From contig CM059560.1 of NCBI GenBank assembly GCA_030386875.1, positions 24,422,683 to 24,486,682 of the forward strand: a stretch of DNA of 64,000 nt, in the 5' to 3' direction. Positions within the stretch are counted from its first letter, which is position 1. Every line of letters begins with the position of its first letter. Positions 1 to 14,200 of the stretch are shown here, one piece after another. Origin of the DNA: Morinoia aosen. Taxonomy: Eukaryota; Arthropoda; Malacostraca; Amphipoda; Talitridae. The notes under the pieces are model-generated. The model did no database searches. It saw only the letters and a program-made list of their open reading frames with translations, and was not told the origin of the DNA. Position numbers and translations under genes: made by a program.

Positions 1-1425
1 AATGTTTGCTGAGAGGCAGGTGAATGAGAAATACTTGGTGAAAGGAAAAGATGTTTATTAGGCATTTATGGATCTATAGAAAGCGTATGACAGGGTGGAC
101 CGTGAGGCATTATGACAGGTTGTAGGCTTGTATGGAGTGGGTGGGAGACTGTTGAATGCGATCAAGAATTTCTACATTGATGCAGAGCATGTGTGAGAGT
201 AGGGAATGAGGTGAGTGATTGGTTCCCAGTTGTGACAGGCGTGAGACCGGGATGTGTGCTGTCGCCGTGGTTGTTCAATTTGTTTATGGATAATGTAGTG
301 AGAAAAGTAAATGCGAGAGTGTTGGGAAAAGGTGCGCAGTTGTGGAGACAAAATAGTAAGAAGTGGGGAGTGTGTCAGTTGTTGTTTGAAGATAATACAG
401 CGTTTGTGGTGGATTCAGAGGAAAAACTGCGGAGACTGGTTGCAAAGTTTGGTAGAGTGTGCGAGAGGCGCAAGTTGAGAGTGAATGTAAACAAAGGCAA
501 GGTTATGAGATGCTCAAGAGATGGAGTGTTTAGAACATTTTATGTGAGGATGACTGTATGGTGTAGTGTTGGAGGAGGTAGAACATTTTAGGTACCTCGG
601 TTCGCACGTGGCTGTGAATGATAGTAAGTAAATAGAAGTGAGACACCGAGTGAGTGAAGGCTGCAAGACGTTGGGTGCAATGAGGAAAGTTTTTGAATTC
701 AGGAGTATGAGTGTGTGCTAAAAGGAGGTTTTAAAAGCTTAACCGTGCCAGTTTTGCTGTATGGAGCAGAGCCTTGGGGTTTGAGAGCAGCTGGGAGGAA
801 GAAGCGGGATGTGCTTGACATGAAGTGTTCTAGGAGCATATTTGGAGTAACAAGAAGAGATTGGATTAGGAATGAGTTGGTTAAGGAGCAGACGGCTGAT
901 GTCAAAAGGATGAGTAGGCGGGCGGATGAATGAGTGCTTGGATGGTTTGGGAATGTTGAAATAATGAATGTTGAGCGACTAGTGAAAAATGATTTATACT
1001 TTGGAGGTGAGTGGTATTAGAGCGCTAGGAAGGCCACGGATAAGTTGGATAGATGGGGTGAAACGTGTATTGCATGAGAGGGGTCTTCTGTGGACGTGGC
1101 GAAAGAGATGACTGCGGACAGAAGTGAGTGGAAGCGTTGTATAAGGATGTAAGTATTCGTTGCGGTCACTGGGTAATGGGATATATGGTTGAGTCCTGTC
1201 ATGTGCGAGGGGAGGCTGCACACAAATAAAAAAACCAGCAAATGGCGGTCGGGCGTGACTGTGAAAAAGGGTTGTGCTCGGCTGCTATTGATCTGGGCAG
1301 TTCTGGTGCGGCTTGTGCTGCCTCTCTTGTCTCCTAGTGACTAAAAAGGATGAATGATTGTGGCTTGCTGTCGGCTACCCTTCCGTAAGGATGAAAAGCC
1401 TGGTATATGTTTGTATTTTCGTTAT
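1..1425 (+). mobile_element. Decayed LINE, reverse transcriptase and 3' UTR
   Basis: Translation in shifting frames gives a reverse transcriptase relic. A KAYDRVDREAL stretch near 80-110 corresponds to RT block A. A PGCVLSPWLFNLFMDNVV stretch near 245-300 is the block before the catalytic site. LLFEDNTAFVVDSEEKLRRL near 380-430 replaces the usual FADD catalytic motif with FEDN. Downstream come the thumb-like piece LLYGAEPWGLRAAGRKK (about 755-810) and a basic C-terminal region. Many stops and frame changes show that it is dead. The last part, to about 1425, resembles a LINE 3' UTR with an imperfect hairpin around 1370-1400. It begins before the window and lies upstream of or in an intron of the dynein-like gene. 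Clade is not certain (CR1/L2 or RTE-like). Confidence 0.75.
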
Positions 1426-2032
1426 CAATTTTTTGTCTTTTCTTCCTCTTCCATCCTAACCTGTTTTCATCGCTAGGGTTTCCTGTGTGGGGACACATCT
1501 CGTACATTGTTCCCTACTTTTCATAGTTCATTTAAGTGATCCCTACTCTTCGTTCCATTGATATCGTTGTTGTGGCTAGGGAGTTAAATTAATTTAAATA
1601 GCAATAAATAATTCTTCACAGGGATATGATGCAACGTTTTACTTAAAATCCAGTCATCCATTACTTTTAAGAAAACCAATTGTTTACTCTTCCTTCTTAA
1701 TCATTTGTAGTACTGTTAAAGTTAACAATTTAAGGAGTTTTTTGATGGAAAGAGTTTAACGCATCTAGTCAAATTCAATGTTACAAACCCATCGAACAGT
1801 ATTCACGAGATCGCATACTAAAGCAGCACTCATTTTTGTGCAAAATAGTTGTTGGATTTATAAATTAAAGTTGATGAAAAAGTTTTCTCATCTTAGGCTG
1901 CGTGGAAAACCCTATTACAGATGAAAACAAAAATACCAGCAGTTGAGTAATAAAAATTAAATATTACAGCAGATAGTGCACCAATTAGTAAGTTCTCAGT
2001 TTTCTAAAGTTGATTGAGTTCTCTTTCTGAAG

Positions 2033-2229
2033 CTCGAGCTGGCAGTGGTTGCGTCATGGGCACCACAGCGTCGCCGGCACCGGCCGCTCCGCTGGAGTGT
2101 TTTGGAACATGGCTGGAATGTCCTTCCAGTACGGCTTAGAATTTTTGGGGATTCCGAGGTCTGTTTGCCGAAGTCCTTCGACTGACCGAGCTTTATTTAA
2201 TCTAACCGTCGCTGCACATTCGAACCGCT
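2033..2229 (+). CDS. Dynein-like exon 1: linker to AAA1
   Basis: Encodes FQYGLEFLGIPRSV and STDRALFNLTVAA, matching the conserved dynein run into AAA1 (YGYEYLG..PRLV..PLTDR). The acceptor is placed after the pyrimidine-rich stretch ending in AG at 2032; AG at 2045 is an alternative. The donor is GT at 2230 and the exon ends in phase 1. Upstream exons are outside the window or not recognised. Confidence 0.8.
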
Positions 2230-5200
2230 GTGAGTTTTATTTTTTCATACGTGGTCAGGGTATGCACATTGTTTTTAAAGTGCTTGTTTGTTGAGTTTTG
2301 ATGTACTTCATGACGTTTCTTAAAGTGCTCTAAGACACTCTTCAAAGTGCACTGATAATTTTTTATGATAATTTTGAGATGAGTTATTTCAATGCAAAAT
2401 ACGATGAATGAAGATCCATTTCAATCTGGACTTCTTTTCTTGGCTAAACTTCATTTCAACATACATTTCGCATTCCATTTTTACTCTGCCGTGTCGTACC
2501 TTGTGCTTGTTTAGCACCAGCGAGAGTGGCTACCGCAACTTTGATGAAAAAATGTACCAACATTGATCGTTGAACATGGCTAGTTTCTGGGAAGAGTTCT
2601 TGAAAACAAATATTTCCAAATTTTTCTGTTTTTTATTAGCGAATAAAAAGTTCGTAAGCTATTATTACGTTCGTAATTGATGATGATGATGATGATGATG
2701 ATAATTGTGCAAATTCTTATTACCTCTTTATCGTTAAAAATAGGTGCATTTTTGTACATTGAAACAGAAAGGATACTGTGAAGTGTTATTAAATTTAATT
2801 TGTCTTTCAGCATTTATAAGTTTTTTAGTTTTAAGACACGTCGTGTGAGAAAAATGAGAGCCAAGCAGTTTTTCAATTGCATGCATTTGTTTTGTTTATT
2901 TTCCATTTTAATTTTGTAATTAAAATTTCGTAAAATATATCTTATAAATTTTTCTGATAAATTTTTCTAGGCGGCGTGACCGTAGGTGGGATCGGCACCG
3001 GGAAATCGGAAGCTGTGAAGGCACTGGCCGGCTACTGCGGCAGACATGTTGTGGAACTGCCCGCGTTTTCTTGTGGGAAGGTGATTTATTGAATGTAATA
3101 ACTCCAACCATAGTAATACACCATTTCAAGCTCAAGAGGAACTCGGCGGTGTCCAAAATCAATACATTTATATTGAATCCCAACTGAAAGGCGTATTGTG
3201 CTTTTTTTCATATCTATGGTAAAATAGAGTTTTAGTTGGTGAATATTTCTGTCAATTATAGAATTTGAGGTGCCAGAGCATTATTATATTATATATTATT
3301 ATATAAGAAAGTTTTAACCTCCCTTAACCACGACAAAGATGTTCCAAGAGAGGAAAAAGAAAGGCACCATTTAGTATGGAGTTGAGGGAACGTGGAATCT
3401 ATGCACAAGGTGCACAGAAACAGTAAGCTAGGAAAGAAGTTCATGAAACAAGAAAAAAGTTGAAGAAGAAAGTAGTAGGTGCTGAAAAACAGGACAGCAG
3501 TGAACCGAAAAAAGATGGTCCATAACAAAACAAAACCTATTCTATTTCAACAAAAAAGGAAAGCCTACCTAACCTTTAGCTCAGGCCCTTACATAGTCCC
3601 CCTGGGAGCGCTAATTCCCATAGATACAATAGTTGTATCCCCCTGAGGGGAGGTGCCAGAGCAACATCATGGTCTGGAAATTTTAATTTTTCCAATCCTC
3701 AATTGCAGCAACACCTGTGCTGCGTCTCCGTTCGCTGCTCTCCGTGCGCAAATTTTGGAATTAAATTCTAAGAGACTGGTAGGTAAATAACTTTCTCGCT
3801 GCTAAACTTTTTTCGAAAGAAATAGATGTGCGGTTCAACCATTGAACACAAACACTCTGTCAGGCCTAATCAGAATTATCTAAACTATTTTCACATCTAA
3901 GTCGAGATTTTAAGCATTTATGAGTTTTTTTAGTTTTAAGACACGTCGTGTGAGAAAAATGAGAGCCAAGCAGTATTTCTCGATGTTGTTTTCTACTTTA
4001 ATGTATTTGTTTTGCAGCTATTTTTCTATATGTCGAAAATACGGATTATGGTTACTTAGGGTTTGTGATGATGTCACACCGGCCATTTGATTTGCGTTCT
4101 ACAGCTGCGTTGATGTTGCTGCCAAAGTAATGATATGAATTCGTTTTCTTCATCTGTGGGCTTTACGTCGTCGACCGCAGAGACTCGCTGAATTCGACGT
4201 TCAGGTCAGCCACAGGCTGAACTTCTTTCCTTCATTCCGTCTAGAGTCTGGACCGCGCAGTGACGGGGTGTGCGGGAGGAGGGCTGTGGCTGCTCGTCAC
4301 AGACGCAGCCTCGTTGGGCTACGATGCCCTCAACAGACTTTCACTTCTGTCTAGGGAAGTGGCAAGGGTCAGGCAGAGCGGCTTCAAAAGGTACCTTCAT
4401 TCACTTTTCAGAGGGCAAATTTTTCCCCGTAAAGTTATTTTATTAATGACGTGAATTGTTTTCACATAGTTTGAAGTTCTAATTGCGGAATCAGTTAGTA
4501 AAAATAATCAGTTAAAAGTTGGATTTTAGCTGATATAGGATGAATTTTTTTGTCTTTTGCAGTTGCATTATCGACAACACCGAGGTGAAGCTTCATGACC
4601 ACTTTGCAATCTTCATGACCATGACAACTCCAATATTACCCTGTGTAGTACCAGATGTTGAGGACTATTGTACTTCACCGAAAAAGCTAAAACAGAGCAA
4701 AAATTTGGGTTGGGAGTTCGGTTCCATCATTGGACCTACACTGAAGATTGTACCGGTCGTGCTACCCTCTTCTGGTATGTGCGACACGTCTTTGACATTC
4801 TTGGTCACTACCATGTATGTAATGTACCGATCAAAAATACTTCAAGATTGTTATGAAATTGTAAAGTCAACCCAAGTTTGGGTATTACGATATGCAAAAC
4901 GATACCCTCACTGCATTACCCTGTTGATCAAGGTACGTTTTCATCTCTTGGAAATATATTAATTGTGGTTAAGGAAGCGTATAATAACTTTTAATCTATC
5001 TTTAAGATACGTTTCGTTTTTCTCATCATAATTTCACTAGTTCCTACGCAGTATAAGATGTTTTCGAAATCGCCAAACCTGATGTTCGCCCATTTGATAG
5101 AAATAGTGTGTGATGTTCCAGAGGTGCTGCTGCAGGCAGCGCTGGCTAGCCGAGCCCTGCTGGTGTCTGCCTCCACGCTGGCTGACGTGACCCTCATGGT

Positions 5201-8200
5201 GACCACCGGCACCAAACGCGGCCTTTGCGCACCCAGGTATGCAGTACAGCCATGTACTTGGCATCACTTAGTTCTATAGATTCTTTAATTTTTAATGGTG
5301 GATTATTTTGTGTGCAATTCAATATCATTCTGTTACCTGTTTAATCTATTCAATGAAATTTTGTTGTATCTCATTAAGTTAGACAGAAGAGTTCGTTCTA
5401 TGTCTAAGCCTAAAAGTATAACGTGAGTTTTCTTATGATAAATGTTTTCTGTACAGAATAATAGGTTATATTGGAGAAGCAGCAGCCTCTATGAGACGTT
5501 CCTTGCTGCAGCAGCATTCACCGGTGAGTGATGAACGACTATGGCCTAGTGAAAATTCGAATACTGAATCGAAATTGCAATATAACTCATTCAACGCATT
5601 TTTTTAATTATAAAATTACCGTAGAATCGATCTTGAACAGGAAAAAATGTAGCAAGCCTCCAATGATGTTGAAAGTTGTGAGGTAGAATATGAATATATA
5701 GAGTGTTTTCTCTGCGAAGGTGGATGCTTGGAAGAAATTTGTGGATTCAGCGATTCTGATTCAAGCCTTGCTTCGGTAATCGATGTTGCTCAAGAAAATT
5801 ATTTCAGAGCCAGAGAGTGAGACGTGAAGGAAAGAAATCTTTCCGTTTACAGAAACTTTTTGTGCTTCATGTCTCATCTTTCAACCTTTCGTATCTCATG
5901 TCTATGACTTCTGTCTACGACGCTTTGCACCTTCCTCCACCGGGGAACACAAACACACAAGCTGCTGTCGCATTAATTATGTCAAAAAAGCGACGATTCA
6001 AAATGAATAAACTATAATAACATGCGTTGACATACATACACTGCATACGGAAACATACAAATACTTTGGTTGAAAACCTAGGTTGCTCAGTTTTTTTTAA
6101 ATATTCTAAGTTTTATGCTAACTTGTTCAGAAAAACCTACTTGGTATCTAATTTTCGATTTATACTAAGTAGCTGTATCGTGCTTTCGAATACTCCATAT
6201 TGTGAGAAAATTTTTGTTCCATAAGAGTTTAACAATACCCCTTCCCCTCCAAGTTTAGATTTTAGTAATGGGTCAATCTGTTGGTTGAACTTCTCATCAC
6301 TACTCCATTGTTACTTGAACTTGAACTTGAGGGCCGACAGCGTCGGGGCCTTTGTAAAGGCCTACAATTCCCTCCTGAATACTGACACAAAAGAGTTCAG
6401 CGCCTGTGTACCTGACTTGTCTAATAGACTACTCAGGATCCACCAATCCTTGTCACAAGCTGCCATTCGACGGCATCACTGTGATAACCAGTTCGTCTAA
6501 AACACCATCCCCAGGCATGGTGGGTCATTACAGCCCACTCTACATGAGTGGCTCATTCCAGCCTCTGTCTCTTACTCCAGGCACGTGCAAGAAAATTTTT
6601 CATAGCTTCAATGATACTCAAATTATACTCCTGATCCAATCCACCAAGACAGCTCTTACCACAATCATCTTCAGCATACCTGGTACACCACTCATTCTCT
6701 CCCTACTGCTCAAAGACCACATTCATTAAACACTTTCTTGCTCATGTTTACTACATTCCAGCACGAAATGTTCAATGGTTTCCTCCTCTGTTCTGTCACA
6801 CGGTAGACATAATCTCTTATTATTCTCATTCCACCTCCTTGTACGTCTATTCACGCCCAATGACTTACGCCTGACAGCAAACAAGAGTTGACTTACAAAA
6901 CTGCCATCATAGAATGTCTCACACTTAGGCACTTCCTTTTGTATACCCCAGGTCAGCGTAAGCTTTCGCGGCATGCTAAGCCTCCACATATTCAATCCAT
7001 ACTCTTTTGTTCACATCTCAATCTTATTTTTCCACCTCTTGCAGTACCATTCTGGTCCTTCATCTCCAACATTTATTAAAAACCAGTCATTCACATGCCT
7101 CCCAATTCTAACACGAATAATCTTTTGCATACTAAGTTTCCTTGCACGCTTCCAACATTATTTCTCCTGGCTTGCATTCAGATTCCGTTAGAATATTTGC
7201 TTTACCCACCTACGATTCTGCATTATCTCAATTCTTACCTTATATTTTAACATAACTTTCATCATTCATTCTTAAAATAGGCTTCACCCCAGGTCACCTC
7301 TAATGGCTTCTGTAGCTGTCCATTTCGGAGCACCCAATGCTAAACGTTCTACCTTATTTTGTATCACATCCAGCCTCTCAAGATCACTTCCATTCCAGGC
7401 TAGAGCATTCATACCATACATGACACTAGGTTGTTATTATTATTATATAAGAAAGTTCTAGCCTACCTTAACCACGACAAAGATGTTCCAAGAGAGGGAG
7501 GAGGAAGGCACCATTTAGTATGGAGTTGAGGGAACGCGGAATCTATGCACAAGGTGCACAGAAACAGTAAGCTCAGAAAGATCATGAAACAAGAAAAAGT
7601 TGAACAAGAAAGTAGTAGGTGCTGAAAAACAGCACAGCAGTGAACCGTAAAAAGGTGGTCCGTAACAAAACGAAAACCTATTCTATTTCAACAAAAAGAA
7701 AGCCTACTTAACCTTTAGCTCGGGCCCTCACATAGTCCCCTTGCGGAGCGCTAATTCCCATAGATACAACAGTTGTATCCCCCTGAGGGGCATGACACTA
7801 GATAGATACAGCAACGTACTTTCTCATTCCTCTCACACATTCATACTTGTTTGCTTTGTATCTGGCCACACTACTCAACCGTTGATGGACAATATTGATG
7901 GTCCCTGTTCGGGCGTCTCCTTTTTGACAAGTATCATTTTGGAGGTTGATACTGTCCTTTCCTTAGAGATACCTGAGGGTAGTTAGTTGCTGAAGTTAGA
8001 GACCTTGGGTTCTTGCACCCAGTTTTTGAGAGGGTCGATAGTTTCCCTGAGGATGGACGAGGTCGAATGATATTTATCTCTGTCGACGGGAGACCTTATT
8101 CTTGATCAGGTGGTCGAATTGATGTGCGAGTTTATCGGTGAGTAATTTACCTTTCGTTCGATTCTTCTTGAACGGATAATTTAATGTTTTTTGAGATATT

Positions 8201-11200
8201 CCTTTTCTCGGGAAGAATGCGGCTTTTGTCAACGGCTAAGCAGCACTTTCATTAGAGATGGTGTTACTCGTTGTTGACTTTACAGCGAACTTCTGTTGAG
8301 CGTAATTTAGACAGGTATTTCTACGTCACTTGACTCTCGAGGGCGATAAAGTCATTTTCTCTAAGACCAGGAAATTGCGTTCTGATTGAGATTTCATTCC
8401 GTTTTCAATCGTAGTTTAGATCACTGATTAAGCCGTATTTTCTGCGGCTGATTTATTCCGTGGGATCTTCCTGATGTTCAGGGATAGGAGAGGAAGTCAG
8501 ATTTGCTGACCTTTATTTAAGTTTTTGGAAGCTGGCAGAATAACCAGAAAACTTAGCTGGTTCTGTAAGGGCAAGTTAAGATTCGTCAGCAGTTTTTTCC
8601 GTTACTGCAAATAGCGTCCAATATTTATGGAAATCCAGGTTGTTGCGTAAAGAAGCTAATGCTTTAGCTAAGCAGCGAAATTTCCGCAAAAGAAGTCCAG
8701 CTTAAAAAAAGCGAAGAAGCGATCAGCTAACAAACTAACAAAAATTTCAAGAGTGTGACAGAAGTTCGATTCGCAAGTATCTATGATACGCGAGCTCAGT
8801 TTATCCTAGGGAAGCATAATTAATTTCCCTCCGTAGTTCAGAGGCACCAGTCGACCTATCTTGGCGATGGCTTATCAACCGTTCATTCCACTGCATTGCT
8901 TTTGCCACTTTCTCACCCTTGGTTCTACTGCATCCATCGACACTTATCATACAACCTAGATATTTGTATTCTTTAGTTCTACCTATTCTGATTTCCCAAA
9001 TATTCCATCGTCTGTCTGTATCATTCTCATCACTATTTATAAGCAGAACCTTCCTTTTATCAGCACCAAAGTTCATCTTGAAATCTTTACTATATCCATT
9101 CACAATGTCAAGCATCCTTGGTACTGTAGTTCTTGCCCAGATTCACTAACCACAACCACATCATCAGCATACAACAGACAACTCAATTTCTCCTTACCAA
9201 CTTTAAGTCCTAAGCCACTCATTCTCAGTCGAACTGCTAATTCTTCTGTATACAATCCAAACAACAGGGGAGACAGAGTACAGCCCTGTCTCATTCCTCA
9301 AACACTCCTCACTTGCCCAGTTCTCAAATTTCCTAACCTGTAGGTAGCGCTAGTGTTCCCAACCAGGTTTTGCACAATGTTCACTATCTTTCTATTAATT
9401 CAATTTTTCTCAATTTTCTTCAGGTTGATTTTCTTTCATCCTGTTCCACCTTCGATTACAATATGAGTAGCCCTGATCCACTGGATGCATATCCTGGAGA
9501 GTTTCATCTCACGTTCTTGTGTAAGGTGGACTCCATCTCTAAGAAAATATCCACCCTGGATCACGTTATCCATATCCAGTAAGCTGGAACCTAACTCATG
9601 CATGCTCCACCTTCCAGTCCTCATACTCTTAATCCTTTCATGCACCTCTCTTTTCACCTCCTTTCGTACCCTTTAATAATCATCACAAGCAGGCCTTCTC
9701 AGGAGACTCGTCACAGCAACTCACACATTCTTCTTCTTCCGTGCACTTTCAATCACTTTCATAATTGCATTCACTGTACATTCTCTCCCACATTCAAGCA
9801 ACCGATTGCCACTTCCTTACAATACAATCATACCTACATCCATGCCATCTATCACACTCTCAACATACTTGCAAATATCTCCCACTCCCTTCCCTCTCAT
9901 GCTTGTGCATCCACTTCTATAGTCATCCTTACAAACCTATCCCCACTCTTTACCACACTATCTCCATATATTCTAATCATAGGTCTCGTTTTCCCTTGCA
10001 TACCACTCATCCTTTCAATTCTTCCACTCACTTCATTCTTTCCATCCACTTCCACTGCGGGTGCATGCTCCTCATTTGGCGCATAAACAAGTCGCTCATT
10101 CACTCTCTTTTCATTTATACATCTTTCACCATGCTCATTCATCTTTTTACTTTCAGCTGTGATATTTGCACTACCATTTGCCTCATCGTTCACTGCATTT
10201 GGACTCCTTGCACCATTCTCGTTCTTTCCTTCTTTCAGCTTCCTTTCATCCTCCAAATCACCCTCTAAAACAGCCATCAGAACTGTCAACCTCTCAACCT
10301 CTTCTTTCAACTTCTCTCTCTCATCAACCAAGTATTTCCAGCATGCAAACTCATACTTCCTCAGCTCTCTCTTACTCATTCTTATCAAGCCCTTGCACGC
10401 ATACATATCTATCCAATCTGAACAGGTCTCACACTGAATCAAGTCCTTCCCATCTGCACCTCCAACCCTAACACTACTTTCCCCATTACATGCCATTCTC
10501 AACAACAAACTCCTATCTCAGCCCCGACATACAAGCAAATGTAAATATATATACCAGTCTAAACACCCTAGTCAAAAGTAGCAAGTCACGATACAAATGC
10601 TAGTCTCAGGCAGCACAAGCACTACTCTCGCTAGCACTCCCAACGGTGTCACACACTATACTCAAGGGAAATACAAACTATACCAGTTTTTCAGCATTCT
10701 CCCATTAATCCCCCACAATTTTAGTCAGAGGTTCAGTAGCAGACGTTCACACACACCAAGAAGTCACAAGTCACAATCGCCATATGATACTCCTATACGC
10801 CAGGAAAGAGGCTTCTGTTAGGTTACATAAGCTACAAATCGATCTTAGGAACTTCTTTCTTACATGCCCTCTTGTTCCTTCCAGTTTACATTCCTCCTTT
10901 ACTATCTCTTCTTAGCATTTTCTTGCACTTCCTTCCTAAATTGCTGTTTTCATGAACAGGGTGTTACTTTGTGGGAACACAGCTTGGGCTTAAATTACCC
11001 TTTTCTAAAGTGAAAATGGTCTCATTTCTTCGTCCACTTACGAGATCACTTTGAGAGGGATGTGAGGCCGCAAGCTAGCAAATATAATAATGAAGGTACT
11101 AATATAATGAGTTTCACAAATAGATTTGTGAAAAGTAAATTCCCCTTTTGTCATACCTTTAATTTATCATAACTCGAAAACATGGGATTGCTACGTTGGA

Positions 11201-14200
11201 AGCAAAGATAAAATAGTTATTACATCACTCGCATATTTTGACGATGTCCAGTACGTTTATTCATTTTCTTTAATTAAAAAAACCTGACCGTGGTTAAGTC
11301 AAAAATACGCACTTTTACTTCATGAAAGTCTACTGTGTATTCCAGAAATAAAAATTATCTTCCCGGTCCTCTTTTTCCTCAGGAAGTTATGTCGGACGAC
11401 ACTATTGTGAGAGATGCAGCCATGATTATTTGTTCAAATGAAGGAAACCATATCACGAGAACAGCACCAGTTTTCGAAACTGATGAAAAAATCAAGAGCC
11501 TGGACAACACCGTCCTTCCAGACTCACCTGCACCCCACTGCCTTCTACCCGAAATCCTCATCAATGACGTAGCATCCGTTGGTCTAGTGGACAGCACATC
11601 TGAAACTGCACAGATGGCAAAAACGTTTGGCAATTCTGAGAAAGATGGCTTGCAAAACTCTGATTTTGAATCCTCTAAAAGGTCTTTAGCTGAAACCTCA
11701 GTCATTTTCAAAACTTTTCAGAAAAAATTACTGAGAGAAGCGCTAGAGAAGATATTGACTGAATTATTTCTAGAAAGTGCTTCAAGTTATGGTGAGTTCA
11801 AATTGTTGAAATAATTTCATTCTGTATTTCTCTCGCATGGTATGACAATAGTATTTAGGGATACTGCTTTATGGTTAAATTAATCAGATGAAATCACCGC
11901 ATCAAAAAGTATTTTAAACTCGAAGACCTTTGTATATTGTTTCGCGTCGGAACTAAGTTTCTATTGAAGGTCGTACAATTGGAATAATCTTAGCTAAAAC
12001 CCTTATGATTAATGAACTTGTCCTCTTTAAAGCGTAAATTGTGTTGAGAACACTATATTTTCATTGGCAGGAACCTTGGTTGATGCAGCGATACGTTTGC
12101 ACTTCCACTTATCTCTGTACGACAGCTGCGCAATTGTTCACAGTCGGTCTGTTTCTATTACAAAGGTGAGTGTGAAATTTTTGACAGGAACGAACAACAA
12201 TAAAAAGTGCTCTGCTCCTAAACAAAGCAAAGGTAACACAAATTGTTCAATTTACTATTGTATTATAATAGATATCAACAAACAGTTCGCATGAATTTTC
12301 GATATCACTTTCTTTCGATATTTGATAAACTTTCGATATTTGATGAACTTTCGATACATGATATCACCGAACAATTCGCATACATCAACATAAACATCAA
12401 CAACAAGATTATTAGATTATATGTTAGTTTAAGCCTTCCTAACCGCTAAAAAAAGCGTTCCGAAGAGAGGAAGGAGGAAGGCGTCATTTAGTATGGAGAT
12501 AAGGGAACGCGGAAGCTATGCAGAAGGGGTATAGAAACATCAAGTTGAGGAAGAAATTTGTGACAAAAGATGATAGTTGAAGAAGAAAGCAGTTGGTGCT
12601 AAAAAATAGGACAGCAGTGGACCGAAAAAAGGCGGCCCTTAACTCAACAAAAACATTTTATTTCAACAAAATGAAGGCCTACCTAACTCTCTGCTCAGGC
12701 TCTTACACATTTTCACCCTAGAAGTGCTAATTGCCATAGATACAATGGTTGTATCCCCCTGAGAGGGCATCGACAACAAACAATTGGCAACAAACATGCA
12801 GAGAGTAACGGCTTTTTAAATGATTAGTTCGTCATCCATTTTCTTAATTCTAGTACGATGTAAGTATTTATTACACATGAATTAGTTGACAATCATCTCC
12901 GCTTTTTGTCTAACACATTGTAACGATTGATTTTACTCAATTTTATGTGCAGTTCAGTAACTGCTTCCGTTGATTCTACCCAAATGAGATATTGTTTCAT
13001 TTTTTCGCATGTTATTGGGCGCATTTTTCGTTCCTCAGTAATGTTATTTCTGCTCACTTGAGACCGAAAATCTCATCAGTTATAGTGACAGCTAGTTTTT
13101 GTTGCAACTGTATCTCCTAGCCTTTGAAGTGCACGTGCTGAAATGTACCGGTCTTCTTAAATTAACAATAAAATGTTCTTCGTACGAATGCATAATTAGA
13201 TCAATGCTCAACCGTAGCTTTCCTTCAATAAAATAATTGATCTGCTATGCTATTTTGGTAGTGTTACTAATTATTTTCCCAGATAAAGATTGTTTGTCTA
13301 GTTTAATTAAGATGATTTATTTAAAGCTCAGTTACCGGAAATAAATGGTACCGTGCTGGGTACTCTGCTTTAAAATGATTATACTTCAGTTGACGGTACT
13401 CACTATTTGTCTTTCCATTTATTAATTGTTTAAGTCTCTCAAATGTATCTTGATTAGCGATCCTTCTAAATGTAAGATTCTAAGTTTGTTTATTTTTGCT
13501 AATATTTTGCAGATTTTGTGCGGTGCGTTAGAGGCACTACGAAGAGGTCCAGGCTCTGGTCTAAAAAACGAAGAAATTTCTCTTATAGAAATCTACTGTT
13601 CTGCTTGTGGAGACGAGAGTGAAGTAACGCGAAGGATCAAACGAGAGGTGCATTGTTTTTCAATTATTTATACGATGCACTAGATGAAATTTACTTAATT
13701 CTTCAATTACCATTGTTTCACAAATAGACCTCCATCCATACGTATATTTATGCCAATGTTATCAAAACCGCTTAATTCTTGCCAAATTGAGGTAAATTAT
13801 TTCTAACTTCCTTCCAAGTAGGTGCGTGTTTCCATAAATAAAGCTTTCCTTACCGACAAACTGCCACATCGCAGAGGCATGAATCTTACGTCCCCACGTT
13901 ACATTTCCACCCATGGCTTCCTTCTATCACCGCAGCTGGAGTGCCGGGAAGGCGAAGCGGTGGAGACGTGGCTGCTGCTGCGACTGCCCTGGACATCATG
14001 CTCTCTCCTCCGCTCCGCTCTACGCATCAGTGACTACGTTCGTCGTGCTGGTGTCACGCCTCACAAGATGAAGCTGATCGTAGAGACTGCTCCTGGAGAT
14101 ACGCTGTGTGGCCACTTAACTAGCAGGTGAAGCTGTAGCATACCTTTGCTCGAGCTCGTGCACTCGGGGAGGGTGAGGTCCAAAGCTGAAGGTTAAGTAG

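Larger units (their letters stand above)
6313..10520 (-). mobile_element. Antisense CR1/L2-type LINE, decayed, in the 5.9 kb intron
   Basis: Read on the minus strand from 10508 down: ORF1 with a PHD-like finger, an SGNH-esterase-like end near 9500, an RT block RQGCTLSPLLFGLYTEEL and catalytic CLLYADDVVVVSES (9294-9100), the YLGCMISVDG block (about 8950), a thumb-like piece (7430-7300) and a C-terminal zinc-knuckle-like CLPCDRTEEETIEHFVLEC (6726-6995). The 3' end is marked by repeats of CAAGTT (about 6313-6330). The endonuclease and first half of RT are missing between about 9435 and 9294. Two later insertions interrupt it: a SINE at 7430-7790 and an unrecognised block at about 7860-8800. Only the 3' end is well defined. 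Confidence 0.75.

Noticed and set aside
9598..10471. Plus-strand ORFs of 90-167 codons rich in Ser/His/Leu
   Set aside because: Shadows of the antisense LINE ORF1; no motif, and the minus strand has PHD and SGNH signatures.
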